From assembly GCF_029632765.1 (NCBI RefSeq), contig NZ_CP121247.1:372001-436000 (forward strand): a DNA stretch of 64,000 bases, given 5' to 3'. The notes beneath the pieces are model-generated. The model did no database searches. It saw nothing but the letters and a program-made list of their open reading frames with translations, and was not told the origin of the DNA. Position numbers and translations under genes: made by a program. Positions 9,950 to 19,853 of this stretch are shown here, piece after piece (position 1 is the stretch's first letter; each line of letters begins with the position of its first letter). Origin of the DNA: Arcanobacterium wilhelmae (GTDB lineage Bacteria; Actinomycetota; Actinomycetes; Actinomycetales; Actinomycetaceae).

Positions 9950-10236
9950 CAGGCCGCCCAACATCAGTCGTGGATGAAGAAACGCTCGCGGTCGTTATTG
10001 CTCGTGAGCACACAGATCTTGCGGCAGTGACTGCCGGGGTCAGTGGGGTGTTCGAAATTCTCGCAAGCGCGCCGAGCCGTGAACTTGCCATCATGGTCAA
10101 ACGCGCCGCAGCGAATGCGTACGCGAAGCGAATCAGAATCATCGTGGATCCAAAAATTGCCCACTGGCAGATGCGTAAGTTTGCGCGCGATTTCGATTGG
10201 TTCGCGGTCGAGGTGGAGCTCCTCGCTACTCCTTAG
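9913..10236 (+). pseudogene. Displaced 3' end of the preceding gene after a -1 frameshift
   Basis: In the -1 frame, starting at the GGGG run at 9913-9916, the sequence reads DVLAEFDVCYVAGRPTSVVD and goes on for about 106 residues to a TAG at 10236. It has no RBS of its own and reads as the natural continuation of the upstream protein, which would then be about 1,007 residues. It overlaps the convergent glycosyltransferase gene by 11 bases. A separate small gene starting GTG 9970 is the alternative and is less likely. Confidence 0.6.
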
Positions 10237-12139
10237 CCGCAGGAACTAGCCCAAAGTGGGCCGGTAGTTCTAGCTCACTCGGCCCGCCCGGGTGCGCAAA
10301 CGAACCGTTCGCCTCGAACGTCGAATTCGCCGCCGCCCACGTATGCGAACTCGAGCCGCGATACCTCACAAAACCAAACCTCGACGTCGCGTACACGCTC
10401 GAACCCGCCTGCGTACCCCGGCGCAAAAAATCCGAATCCTCGCCCGTCGACAAATGCTCGAAACGCACCTCGCGCGCCAAGTCGCGAGTCGTGAAAATCG
10501 TCGGCCCAGCCACCTCGTGAACGAAACGATTCTCATCACCCTCGAAACACGACAGCATCTGGTCCGTATCCTTCAAATAGACGAACGTGGCCCGCTTACC
10601 CACCAACTCCGAACCCGAATACCGGTGAGCCATCGCCGCATCCAACAGGTACGTCGAATCGTAAAAATCGTCGTCGTCGATCTTCGCCACAAAGTCGCCA
10701 TCCGCACGCTCAATCATCGCGTTATACATCGCGCCCAGCGATTCCGACGGATCAAACTGCAACCACTGCACATTCAGCCCCTTGCTCGCCGCAAGATTGC
10801 GCAAAATCTGCGTGGCAGGGAAACCGTGCGTGCCAAACAAAACCTGCAGCTCAACTCCGCGCTGCTCGGCAAGCATCCCGAGCACACGCTCCACCTGGAA
10901 CCGGCGCTTCGACGCGATTATCGCGCTCACCCGCGGCGCTCGCGTCGCCAACTCGCCCAAATCCACATGCCGCAACACCTCGTTCACCCGATGCTCATAA
11001 CGGTGCTTGAGCCAAATCTCCTGGGTTGCCACGTACGCCATATGGTCGCCAAAATGTGCGTCCGAAATAATCGTGTTCAGCGCGCGAGCCGCCTCATCTG
11101 ACGTGCGCACCTTCGCCACCATTGCGTCGGTGAAAAAATGATTCACGCCGCGAGTCGGCAACTCAACCAACGGCGCCCCCGACGCCGGAATCTCAAACGA
11201 ACGCCGAGAGACCACCGTCGGCGAATCCGCCTCGGAATGTACATTCAAAAATGCCTTATACGCGCGGTAAGCCGTGAGCATCTGCGAATACGGCAACGTG
11301 CCACGCACCTGGTTCGTAAACTCCGCAGGGAACTGGTAGCGCGGATCACCCGCCGGCTGACGCGAAAAAATATCCAGTTTCGTGCCGATCTGCACGCCGG
11401 GCTTGCGCACGGCGTCGAACAGCATGTTCATCTGCTCCTTACGCGCCGGGAAACGATGCGCAAAATACATCCCCGCGAACGCTACGTCCTCACGCGGCAC
11501 CACTTTATGCCGATGGGTGATCGCCTGCGGGTTATGCAAAACAGGCTGGGCTGCGTACGGCAGGAGGGCGACGTCGGGCACGCCCAGCCCCTCGAAACGC
11601 GCGATCGCGTCCGAATCAGTAGTAAAAACGACGTCGAACAGCGACGCCGCCTTCGTCACCTGGTCCACATCTGACGGCTCGTTATTCGCCCAAAAAACAG
11701 TGGGAACATCATGCTTACGGCACCATCTCACCAGCGCCCGCAAATCCGGGCCCGGCGCATCGCGCCCCACAATCTGATACTGCCACGCATCATTATTGCC
11801 ATGCCAGGCAGCCTCCACAAACAACAAATCCGGAGGATTCGAGGAGAGCACATCATGCCAATTCGCTGGCGTGATCAGCTCCTGCTCCCATTCGAACTTC
11901 AGTGAATCGATCGTGAACTCGTCCGCGATCACCGCAGCCCGCACCTCGTGCGTCGGCGGGAACTGTGCATCGAGCGCCGGCCAATCCGGGAACGCGGCCC
12001 CCGGAGCCTTCTGTGGATCCGTACCCATCGCCATCAATTTGCGTCGCCGAAGAACCTCCACAACGACACGTGGACCACGATGCGTGACATGCCACAGGGC
12101 ACGTTTCGCCTTGTACGTTGCTTTCAAAAACGACACCAT
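10226..12139 (-). CDS. Two-domain glycosyltransferase (CgeB-like plus GT2-like)
   Basis: A protein of 637 residues. The ATG at 12139 has AAAGGTG just upstream; the longer frame to 12208 lacks a site. The N-terminal ~380 residues follow the CgeB / glycosyltransferase-1-like pattern, with the late motif RRSFEIPASGAPLVELPT near 312-330. From about 398 a GT2-like domain starts (PRVSAIIASKR) and has an acidic cluster DGDFVAKIDDDDFYD near 480, typical of a GT-A metal/sugar-nucleotide site. The combination suggests two successive sugar transfers onto a surface glycan. It is convergent with the wall-polymer genes to its left. Donor and acceptor are unknown. Confidence 0.78.
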   Translation of the reverse strand: MVSFLKATYKAKRALWHVTHRGPRVVVEVLRRRKLMAMGTDPQKAPGAAFPDWPALDAQFPPTHEVRAAVIADEFTIDSLKFEWEQELITPANWHDVLSSNPPDLLFVEAAWHGNNDAWQYQIVGRDAPGPDLRALVRWCRKHDVPTVFWANNEPSDVDQVTKAASLFDVVFTTDSDAIARFEGLGVPDVALLPYAAQPVLHNPQAITHRHKVVPREDVAFAGMYFAHRFPARKEQMNMLFDAVRKPGVQIGTKLDIFSRQPAGDPRYQFPAEFTNQVRGTLPYSQMLTAYRAYKAFLNVHSEADSPTVVSRRSFEIPASGAPLVELPTRGVNHFFTDAMVAKVRTSDEAARALNTIISDAHFGDHMAYVATQEIWLKHRYEHRVNEVLRHVDLGELATRAPRVSAIIASKRRFQVERVLGMLAEQRGVELQVLFGTHGFPATQILRNLAASKGLNVQWLQFDPSESLGAMYNAMIERADGDFVAKIDDDDFYDSTYLLDAAMAHRYSGSELVGKRATFVYLKDTDQMLSCFEGDENRFVHEVAGPTIFTTRDLAREVRFEHLSTGEDSDFLRRGTQAGSSVYATSRFGFVRYRGSSSHTWAAANSTFEANGSFAHPGGPSELELPAHFGLVPAAKE

Positions 12140-12347
12140 CACATCACCTTTGCTACCCCGGGTTGTGCGCGTGGGGCACGTGCGCCGGCACATGGAACCG
12201 GCTGACACAAATATTACATGGGGTACGGCAAAAGAGTGGAGAAACTATTTAACCGGCCACAGGTGACCTTTTTCATCGATTGCGCCGGCTCGAAACTGTT
12301 AGGGTTTGAGGAGGATTAATGCCAACGCACAAAAGGAAGGCAGTCGG
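12140..12347. promoter_or_regulatory. Divergent intergenic region
   Basis: 208 bases between the minus-strand glycosyltransferase and the plus-strand Pro-rich protein gene. AT-rich patches near 12205-12220 and 12245-12252 could hold promoters, but no clean -35/-10 pair stands out. GAGGAGG at 12308-12314 is too far from the ATG at 12348, which has its own AAAGGAAGG site. Confidence 0.3.
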
Positions 12348-13124
12348 ATGAAGAAGCCAGTGATGGCGGCGCTAGTTATTGGCGCCTTCGTGGCGGCTGG
12401 AATCTACGGTCAATACGTACGAGCCCAGGATTCTGAGACCTCCGCCTACCACAGCGCCGTCATGAACGAGACGGGCTCCCTCAACGCCCTCGCAGACGCC
12501 CGCACGCGCGCCGATTCCCTTGCCAAGAAGTGCACCAGCACCGCCACCCGCCTCCCCGCCTGCGATTCCCTCGCCGCCCTCGTCGCCGATTCGAAGAAAT
12601 TCAAAGCGCTCCCCGCGGTGGCCGACAACTCGTCGAAGGAAACCTACATCACGCGCACGGAAGATGTTGAGGCCAACGCCGCCGCCGCCGATTCAGTTCG
12701 CACCAACATCTCGGCAGCGATCGAAGCCCTCAACGGAGAACTGAAAGCATTTGCCGACGGGCAAAAAACAGTCGCCGAGAAGGATCTCGAACTCGCCAAA
12801 CTCTATGCCTCCGCGCTCGAAATCGCGCCCGAGCCGCCTGCGCCCACCGCGGAGCCCAGCGCCGACGTCGCGAACCCATCCACCCCCGCCGACGAGGCGC
12901 CCGCCCCTCAGGCGCCAGCCCCACAACAGCAGGCTCCCGAGCCGCCCGCCTCGAACAACGACGGCACCTACTCGCGTAACAATGAAAACCAGCCGCCGGC
13001 GCCGCCCGCGCAGCCAGTTCCGCCGGCCCAGCCCGAGCCAGCCCCGGTGCCCGAGCCTGCGCCAACAGCCGAGGCGCCTGCCCCGCAGGTTCCACCCGCA
13101 GACGGCGGCACCGGAACAAACTAG
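12348..13124 (+). CDS. Secreted or membrane-anchored Ala/Pro-rich protein of unknown function
   Basis: A protein of 258 residues, starting at ATG 12348 behind AAAGGAAGG. The N-terminus MKKPVMAALVIGAFVAAGIY is a signal peptide or single membrane anchor. Residues ~30-155 are predicted helical, Ala-rich and charged, with two cysteines (KKCTSTATRLPACDSL) near 62-72 that could form a disulfide. From about 165 to the end it is a low-complexity Pro/Ala/Glu/Gln tail. There is no sorting motif. I do not recognise a family. The tail may be a wall-spanning stalk. It stands alone, with its own hairpin downstream. Confidence 0.7.
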   Translation: MKKPVMAALVIGAFVAAGIYGQYVRAQDSETSAYHSAVMNETGSLNALADARTRADSLAKKCTSTATRLPACDSLAALVADSKKFKALPAVADNSSKETYITRTEDVEANAAAADSVRTNISAAIEALNGELKAFADGQKTVAEKDLELAKLYASALEIAPEPPAPTAEPSADVANPSTPADEAPAPQAPAPQQQAPEPPASNNDGTYSRNNENQPPAPPAQPVPPAQPEPAPVPEPAPTAEAPAPQVPPADGGTGTN

Positions 13125-14786
<1,662 letters not shown>

Positions 14787-14822
14787 GTATGCTGAAGTGA
14801 GCCGGCTGGCTCGCTAGTGCTC

Positions 14823-14857
14823 AGGTGGGGCACCCGAAAGGGTGTCCCACCTTTTTG
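14823..14857 (+). terminator. Terminator of eno
   Basis: A 13-bp stem (one G-T wobble) closed by a GAAA tetraloop, followed by CTTTTTG. A classical intrinsic terminator. Confidence 0.9.
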
Positions 14858-15140
14858 TGTTTGGTTGTCTGTGTCGGGCGTGTGGGGGTGTACCGGTTTT
14901 GTGCTGGGGTTGCGTGAAGTGCAACGTCACGAAAAATTAGGAGTTTTTCTCACGGAATGCAGGGGCGGTGCGAGCACTGTCCACCTGGGCACTATGGGGG
15001 CACTTTGTAGCGGTGTGCAACGCCTTGCATTAACTGGGCAAAAGCAGAGAAAAAGGCGTGTGGATTCAATAAACTGGATTCACAGGCCAATGTTTTGAGA
15101 ATGGGCTCAGCGTTGGACAGCGCGCGGCGAACGGACTCCG

Positions 15141-15154
15141 TGTAAACGCTTGCA
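15141..15154 (+). promoter_or_regulatory. LacI/CcpA-type operator-like site
   Basis: TGTAAACGCTTGCA matches the catabolite-response consensus TGWAANCGNTNWCA at all but one position. It sits about 280 bases upstream of the surface-protein start. A single match could be chance. Confidence 0.3.
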
Positions 15155-15232
15155 GAGAACGCGTTTTTGGGTGTGCAAGAGAAAGGAGCACGCGATCGCA
15201 ACACGCACGCCCTGCATGGGCGATTCTGCTGG

Positions 15233-15272
15233 CATTCGCTAAGTTTCTTTAGTGCAGGAGCGGTAGCGAATG
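15233..15272. promoter_or_regulatory. Inverted repeat CATTCGCTA / TAGCGAATG
   Basis: Perfect 9-bp inverted repeat (15233-15241 and 15264-15272) separated by 22 bases, in the leader of the LPKTG protein gene. It may be an operator or RNA hairpin. Confidence 0.4.
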
Positions 15273-15436
15273 AACAAGTGGAGCGTACTCCGAATTAAGG
15301 TTATGGAGCTCATGCCCCGGTGTCGGCGTTTCAACCTTCGGGGGGATAACAATCATGTTTGTGGGGCACCAACGTCCGGTAGGATTTTTGCGTTCCCGTG
15401 AGCCTTCGTGCTCCACACTTTAGAGAAAGACAATTC

Positions 15437-18037
15437 ATGACCACTTATAACGCACGCCGCTCCGCGGCCATGGTGATTGCCTTCGCGCTCTCCGCCGGCA
15501 CCGCCGGCACTTTCGCTGCCACCGGCGTCGCACACGCCGCAGATGCGCAGCCCACAAAGCCCCAGCTGACGTTCAACTTCGACGCGACTGAAGAGCCTGC
15601 GCCTTGCCTGAACGAGGGCAAGTGGCGTGTTCAGCTACTTCCTCAGGATTCGAGCACCTGGTTCCCGAACTACGAACTGCAGGATCAGGGGAATGGTAAA
15701 TATTCTGTGACGGTGGATCGTCCGAATCGCAAATTCCAATACGTCTTCTACAAGGGAACGACCACTCCGGAGGGGTACCTGGTAGCTTCCACCTCGCCGA
15801 CCTCGAATGAAAAGCTTCGTGGAACCAACTCGACGCCGTATGAAGGCCAGACAACAATTGAAAGTTCCTACGGCCATATCGACGTAACCGGCGCGAAAAT
15901 GTTCCGTACAGCAACCGGCCTTACCAAGAAGATTTGGGCGAACCAGTGCTCTGTGCGAGCTAAGGGCATTGAACCAGTTGGTGTTGATGTAGACGCGAAG
16001 GCGAAGGGTGCTGACGAGGAGCTTGCAAAAGCTCAGAAGGCCCAGAAGCTGATCAACCACACAAATGAGCTCGCCGCTGGCGCAGCCGAGCGTGCAGCTG
16101 AAATTGGCAAGGGCATCGGCGAAGCCAACGGCCCGGCCGATACCACCGCCCCCGTGATCACGACGCGTTCGCAGACCGTCTACACGGTTGAAGAGATGAA
16201 GCCGCTCGCAATCGAGGTGAAAGACGATCGTGACCCGAACCCCGTCGTCGTGCTCAAGGGTACTCTGCCCGACGGCGTTACTTACAATAAGGCGACCCAC
16301 CAGATTGAGGGTACGCCGAAGGCTGGCAGCGAGGGCGAGTACCAGCTCACCGTCGTCGCGACCGACGCGGCAGGCAACGAGAAGAAGCAGCCGATCCTTC
16401 TGAAGGTGATCGACGGCGAGAAGCCGCAGTTCGAGGTCGAGAACCAGACGGCCGTGGTTGGCGAAGAATTCCGGTATGAGCCCACCGCCACCGATAACTC
16501 TGGGGAGGTGACCGTGTATCTCGGCCGCGAGCACCCGGCTTGGCTCACGCTCGTTGACGGCGTTCTGTCTGGAACGCCCACCGAGGCGGGCACGTTCACG
16601 GTTGAGCTGACGGCCCAGGATGAGGCTGGCAACGACGTCGAGCGCCAGCTGACGATCACGGTGAAGACGGTTGTTGGCAAGTGGATGGACCTGACCAAGG
16701 CCACACCGATCCCGCAGCCGAAGGCTCCTGAGGGCGATCCGGCTCCGAAGAAGGATCTTCCGGAAGCTCCGGAGACTGAGCCGGCCCCCAAGACGGAAGC
16801 TCCGGAGACGAAGATCCCGGATGCTGCGCCGTCGGAGCCGGAAGCACCGAAGGCTGACGTTCCGTCGGCTCCGGAAACGAAGGCTCCTGAGGCTCCCAAG
16901 AGCGAGCCGGCCCCCAAGCCGGAGGCCCCAGAAACTGCGATTCCGTCGGACGCGCCGTCCGAGCCGGAGCTCAAGCCGTGGACCGACCTCATTGATCCGG
17001 CTCCGAAGACTGAGCCAGACCCGCAGCCGGAGGTTCCGGAGACTAAGGCTCCTGAGGCTCCGAAGAGCGAGCCGGCCCCGCAGCCGGAGGCTCCGGAGAC
17101 CAAGGCTCCTCAGGCTCCGAAGACTGAGCCGGCCCCGCAGCCGGAGGCTCCGGAGACCAAGGCTCCTGAGGCTCCGAAGAGCGAGCCGGCCCCGCAGCCG
17201 GAGGCTCCGGAGACTAAGGCTCCTGAGGCTCCGAAGTCGGAAGCTCCGGAGACGAAGATCCCGGATGCTGCTCCGTCGGAGCCGGAGGCACCGAAGGCTG
17301 ACGTTCCGTCGGCTCCGGAGACCAAGGCTCCTGACGCTCCCAAGAGCGAGCCGGCCCCGCAGCCGGAAGCCCCGGAGACCAAGGTTCCGGATGCTGCGCC
17401 GTCGGAGCCCGAGAAGCCGATGGCTCCCGAACTTGAGTTCGTTCCGATGATGAAGCTCCTCCCGTCCACGTTCACGGGCGCGGTGTACGCGGATTCTGAG
17501 GCGATCGAGGCTGCGATCGCCGCAGGCAAAGCAACTCTCGCCGGCGAGTACACCGTAACCCGCGGCGACAAGCTTGAGGTCACGGTCAAGGGACTCGAGG
17601 CAAATAAGGATGCTCGCGTGTTCTTCTACACCAAGGCCATGCTCCTCGCGAAGGGAACCGCGAACGCGGCCGGTGAGCTTGCGTTCACCCTCGCCCCGAC
17701 GTCGTCGACCCCGCTCGGAACCCACTACCTTGTGGCAACGTCCACGGTACCTGGAGTGCAAAAGTCCGTGATCTACAAGGTCACCGTGAACCCCGCGAAC
17801 GCTCCAGCTCCGAAGCACCAGGCTCCGAAGCACCAGGCTCCGAAGGGTAACGCGCCGCAGGTCCAGGCCCCGGCGCCGCAGAACCAGGCAGCGCCGTCGG
17901 TGAAGCCAATGGCTCCGAAGCCGGGCCACAACGGTCTACCCAAGACGGGCGCCGGCGTGCTCGGCACTGCGTTCGCCGCTGTCGCGGCTCTCGCGGCAGG
18001 AGCAGGCGCGATGATCGCTCGTCGTCGCGAGAACTGA
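15437..18037 (+). CDS. Large LPKTG-anchored surface protein with Ig-like domains and Pro/Glu repeat stalk
   Basis: A protein of 866 residues, ATG 15437 behind GAGAAAGA. A signal peptide ends near VAHAADA (residue ~36). Residues ~40-165 look beta-rich and carbohydrate-binding-like, but I cannot assign a family. After a helical linker come two Ig-like (He_PIG/cadherin-like) domains at ~235-415, recognisable by DGVTYNKATHQIEGTP and DGVLSGTPTEAGTFTVELTA. A Pro/Glu/Ala/Lys stalk runs from ~425 to 665, then another beta domain to ~790 and a His/Pro/Gln linker. The C-terminus is a textbook sorting signal: LPKTG, hydrophobic segment, RRREN. It is probably an adhesin or matrix-binding protein; the ligand is unknown. 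The gene separates eno from ftsB. Confidence 0.88.
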   Translation: MTTYNARRSAAMVIAFALSAGTAGTFAATGVAHAADAQPTKPQLTFNFDATEEPAPCLNEGKWRVQLLPQDSSTWFPNYELQDQGNGKYSVTVDRPNRKFQYVFYKGTTTPEGYLVASTSPTSNEKLRGTNSTPYEGQTTIESSYGHIDVTGAKMFRTATGLTKKIWANQCSVRAKGIEPVGVDVDAKAKGADEELAKAQKAQKLINHTNELAAGAAERAAEIGKGIGEANGPADTTAPVITTRSQTVYTVEEMKPLAIEVKDDRDPNPVVVLKGTLPDGVTYNKATHQIEGTPKAGSEGEYQLTVVATDAAGNEKKQPILLKVIDGEKPQFEVENQTAVVGEEFRYEPTATDNSGEVTVYLGREHPAWLTLVDGVLSGTPTEAGTFTVELTAQDEAGNDVERQLTITVKTVVGKWMDLTKATPIPQPKAPEGDPAPKKDLPEAPETEPAPKTEAPETKIPDAAPSEPEAPKADVPSAPETKAPEAPKSEPAPKPEAPETAIPSDAPSEPELKPWTDLIDPAPKTEPDPQPEVPETKAPEAPKSEPAPQPEAPETKAPQAPKTEPAPQPEAPETKAPEAPKSEPAPQPEAPETKAPEAPKSEAPETKIPDAAPSEPEAPKADVPSAPETKAPDAPKSEPAPQPEAPETKVPDAAPSEPEKPMAPELEFVPMMKLLPSTFTGAVYADSEAIEAAIAAGKATLAGEYTVTRGDKLEVTVKGLEANKDARVFFYTKAMLLAKGTANAAGELAFTLAPTSSTPLGTHYLVATSTVPGVQKSVIYKVTVNPANAPAPKHQAPKHQAPKGNAPQVQAPAPQNQAAPSVKPMAPKPGHNGLPKTGAGVLGTAFAAVAALAAGAGAMIARRREN
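17039..17266 (+). repeat. 57-bp in-frame tandem repeats coding the stalk
   Basis: Units start at 17039, 17096, 17153 and 17210, the last incomplete. Each full unit encodes a 19-residue block of type ETKAPEAPKSEPAPQPEAP. Degenerate copies extend the array on both sides (about 16720-17420). Copy-number change by slippage is likely. Confidence 0.85.
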
Positions 18038-18060
18038 AACATCAGGCTGACATAGCCGTG

Positions 18061-18114
18061 AGAAAAGGCGGGTTTTCACGAAACCTATTTCGTGAAAACC
18101 CGCCTTTTCTCCTT
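18061..18114 (+). terminator. Strong hairpin terminator after the LPKTG protein gene
   Basis: Perfect 23-bp stem (18061-18083 with 18088-18110) and 4-base loop. The stem ends in CCTTTTCT, giving a T-rich tail. Confidence 0.85.
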
Positions 18115-18199
18115 GCAGGCAGACGGCGTGTGGACAACCACGCCTATAGTGTGGCGCGTGATGCGCCGAACTGCCCAGCTAGCCCCTAGACTAGGATGC

Positions 18200-19030
18200 A
18201 TGAATTCCCGCCGCCCATCTTCCGCTCCGCACGGCCGCCCCAAGCGCCCGCGCGGGAATCCGGCGTCGGCAGCGGAACGCCGGGCCGCGAGCAAGCGTCG
18301 ATCCCAAGCCGAAGCGGCAGAACGCGAGCAGGCGGCCAAACGCAAACGCGACCGTCTCAAGAAAGCAGCCGAAGAAGAAATCCGCGCGCGCGCCTTCAAA
18401 CCGCGCGCAGCGAAACCTGGCGCGTCCCAGCGCGGCGGGCGCGAACGACGTCGGGAAACGACTCCCACAGGCCCCCAATTCAACTCCAAACGCTACTTCG
18501 TGTACCAGGGCGCCAGCCGCACGCGGCGGTTTTCCGTGCGCGCCTTCATGGTGCTCCTGTTCCTCGCGATCGGAGCGCTCATCGTGGCCTCGCCGCTGGC
18601 AAGCTATCTCAACCAGCAGGAGCAAAAACGCGCCGCGTCGGCTGAGCTGGCGCAAGCGACCCAGCGGGCCGACGAACTCGAACGCGAACTCGCCCGCTGG
18701 CAAGATCCGAAGTTTGTCCAAACCCAGGCACGCGAACGCCTCGGCTACGTGATGCCTGGCGAGACACTCTACGTGGTGCCCCGCGAAGGCACCGAAAGCG
18801 CTGAAGACCGACTCAAGAAGCAGGTGGCGCAAGTGAATAAGGAACGCCGCGCCGCGACCCCGTTCTTCATCACTCTGCGCGATTCGATCAACATTGCAGG
18901 TAAGGCGTCCACGAAGCCGGTCGAAAACCCGTCCGAAGTGCCCATACTCAACGCGCCGAAACCTGCGCCGAGTGCGACGCCGTCGCAGGCGCCGTCTGCT
19001 CCGGCGTCGGGGGCGCCGACGGGCAAGTAA
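18200..19030 (+). CDS. Septum formation initiator (FtsB/DivIC family)
   Basis: A protein of 276 residues, starting MNSRRPSSAP at ATG 18200; the longer frame runs back into the terminator and is rejected. Residues 1-105 are a basic, Arg/Ala-rich cytoplasmic tail with helical charged repeats, residues ~114-134 a single membrane segment (FMVLLFLAIGALIVASPLA), then a coiled coil (~138-165) and the family motif WQDPKFVQTQARERLGYVMPGE. A Pro/Ser/Ala tail ends the protein. FtsB/DivIC bridges FtsL and FtsQ in the divisome. The long basic N-terminus is usual for actinobacteria. The gene order with DUF501 and ppx downstream is the standard actinobacterial one. Confidence 0.9.
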   Translation: MNSRRPSSAPHGRPKRPRGNPASAAERRAASKRRSQAEAAEREQAAKRKRDRLKKAAEEEIRARAFKPRAAKPGASQRGGRERRRETTPTGPQFNSKRYFVYQGASRTRRFSVRAFMVLLFLAIGALIVASPLASYLNQQEQKRAASAELAQATQRADELERELARWQDPKFVQTQARERLGYVMPGETLYVVPREGTESAEDRLKKQVAQVNKERRAATPFFITLRDSINIAGKASTKPVENPSEVPILNAPKPAPSATPSQAPSAPASGAPTGK

Positions 19031-19220
19031 CGCCGACGCCGGGGCGCGAGTTACGCTGGGGCGCGGCGGCCCGGCGAGAGCCCGGTGCTCCGGACGAGAA
19101 TCGAGCACCGCCGTCGTTCCCCGCGAACAGGCCGGACCGATAGCGTGACGTGAGCTACGCCGTCGCGCCGGGGAGCGCCCGGCCGGTAAACTTGCACCAG
19201 CAAAGCGAACAGGAGAAACA
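19031..19220. other. Intergenic region ftsB to DUF501 gene
   Basis: 190 bases. CGGTGCTC (19081-19088 region) can pair with GAGCACCG about 12 bases later, a small hairpin without T-run. GCCGACGCCGG at the start belongs to the recurrent word family. No gene seen. Confidence 0.35.
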
Positions 19221-19853
19221 GTGGAATACCCCAAGCTTGACGTGTTGAAGAAAGTGGCGGCGAATGCCACGGAAGTTGCAGGGAACGACCGCGAGGTGCT
19301 CACCGCCCAGCTCGGGCGCGATCCGCGCGGGCTTGTCGGCATCGGTGCACGGTGCGCGTGTGGCGCGCCGGCGGTCACGATCACGTGGCCGCGCCTGCTC
19401 GACGGCTCGCCGTTCCCCACCCTGTTCTACCTGTCGCTGCCGTGGGCAGTGAAGCAGATTTCGCGCGTCGAATCGCGTGGCGATATGGCGCTGTTTAACG
19501 AGCGCCTTGCTACCGATCCCGAATATGCAGCTGCTCATGAGCGCGCCCACGCCTCCTACGTGGCTCGCCGCGACCTGCTCGAGAAAGTGCCAGAGATTGC
19601 CGGGAAATCCGCAGGCGGCATGCCCGAGCGAGTCAAGTGCCTGCACGCGCTCGCAGGGTATGCCTTGGCTGTTGGGCCGGGCGTGTGCCCCGCCGGCGAC
19701 GACGCCCTCGAGATGATCGGCTGGGACCCTGCCGTGTGCCACTGCGCAGATTCCGACGACGCCGGTGCTGGGCTTGCGGAGCCAGGTTCGGGCGCTACTG
19801 GCGGTTCGGGCGTGGGGCTCGCTTCGGCGTCGGGTGCGCAGGCGCAGGCATGA
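19221..19853 (+). CDS. DUF501 domain protein
   Basis: A protein of 210 residues, GTG start behind CAGGAGA. The conserved DUF501 core is visible: RGLVGIGARCACGAPAVTI near 31-50, WPRLLDGSPFPTLFYLSLPW near 53-72, ESRGDM, and late KCLHALAGYALAVGPGVCP with a further Cys in VCHC. The conserved Cys residues suggest metal binding, but no activity is established for the family. The last 30 residues are a Gly/Ala/Ser tail. Its stop overlaps the ppx start (ATGA), so the two are translationally coupled, as in other actinobacteria. Confidence 0.92.
   Translation: MEYPKLDVLKKVAANATEVAGNDREVLTAQLGRDPRGLVGIGARCACGAPAVTITWPRLLDGSPFPTLFYLSLPWAVKQISRVESRGDMALFNERLATDPEYAAAHERAHASYVARRDLLEKVPEIAGKSAGGMPERVKCLHALAGYALAVGPGVCPAGDDALEMIGWDPAVCHCADSDDAGAGLAEPGSGATGGSGVGLASASGAQAQA

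Larger units (their letters stand above)
14858..15436. other. Long intergenic leader of the LPKTG surface protein gene
   Basis: About 580 bases without a credible gene; short frames on both strands lack RBS and family-like composition. Two candidate regulatory sites are listed separately (15141 and 15233). The DNA is more AT-rich than its surroundings. A long 5' leader with regulatory function is plausible. Confidence 0.5.

Noticed and set aside
9970..10236. Independent 88-residue gene starting GTG 9970
   Set aside because: No RBS, and the same frame reads naturally from the G-run at 9913 as the continuation of the upstream protein; kept as a displaced 3' end.
14817..15204. Short open frames in the eno downstream gap
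   Set aside because: They overlap the eno terminator or lack RBS, and their composition does not resemble neighbouring genes.
16720..17420. Regularly spaced repeats resembling a CRISPR array
   Set aside because: The repeats are in frame, encode a Pro/Glu stalk, have no unique spacers and no cas genes nearby.
15635..17929. 764-residue open frame antisense to the LPKTG protein
   Set aside because: It is the complement of the Pro/Glu/Ala repeats, giving Leu/Arg/Ser monotony without family motifs or RBS.
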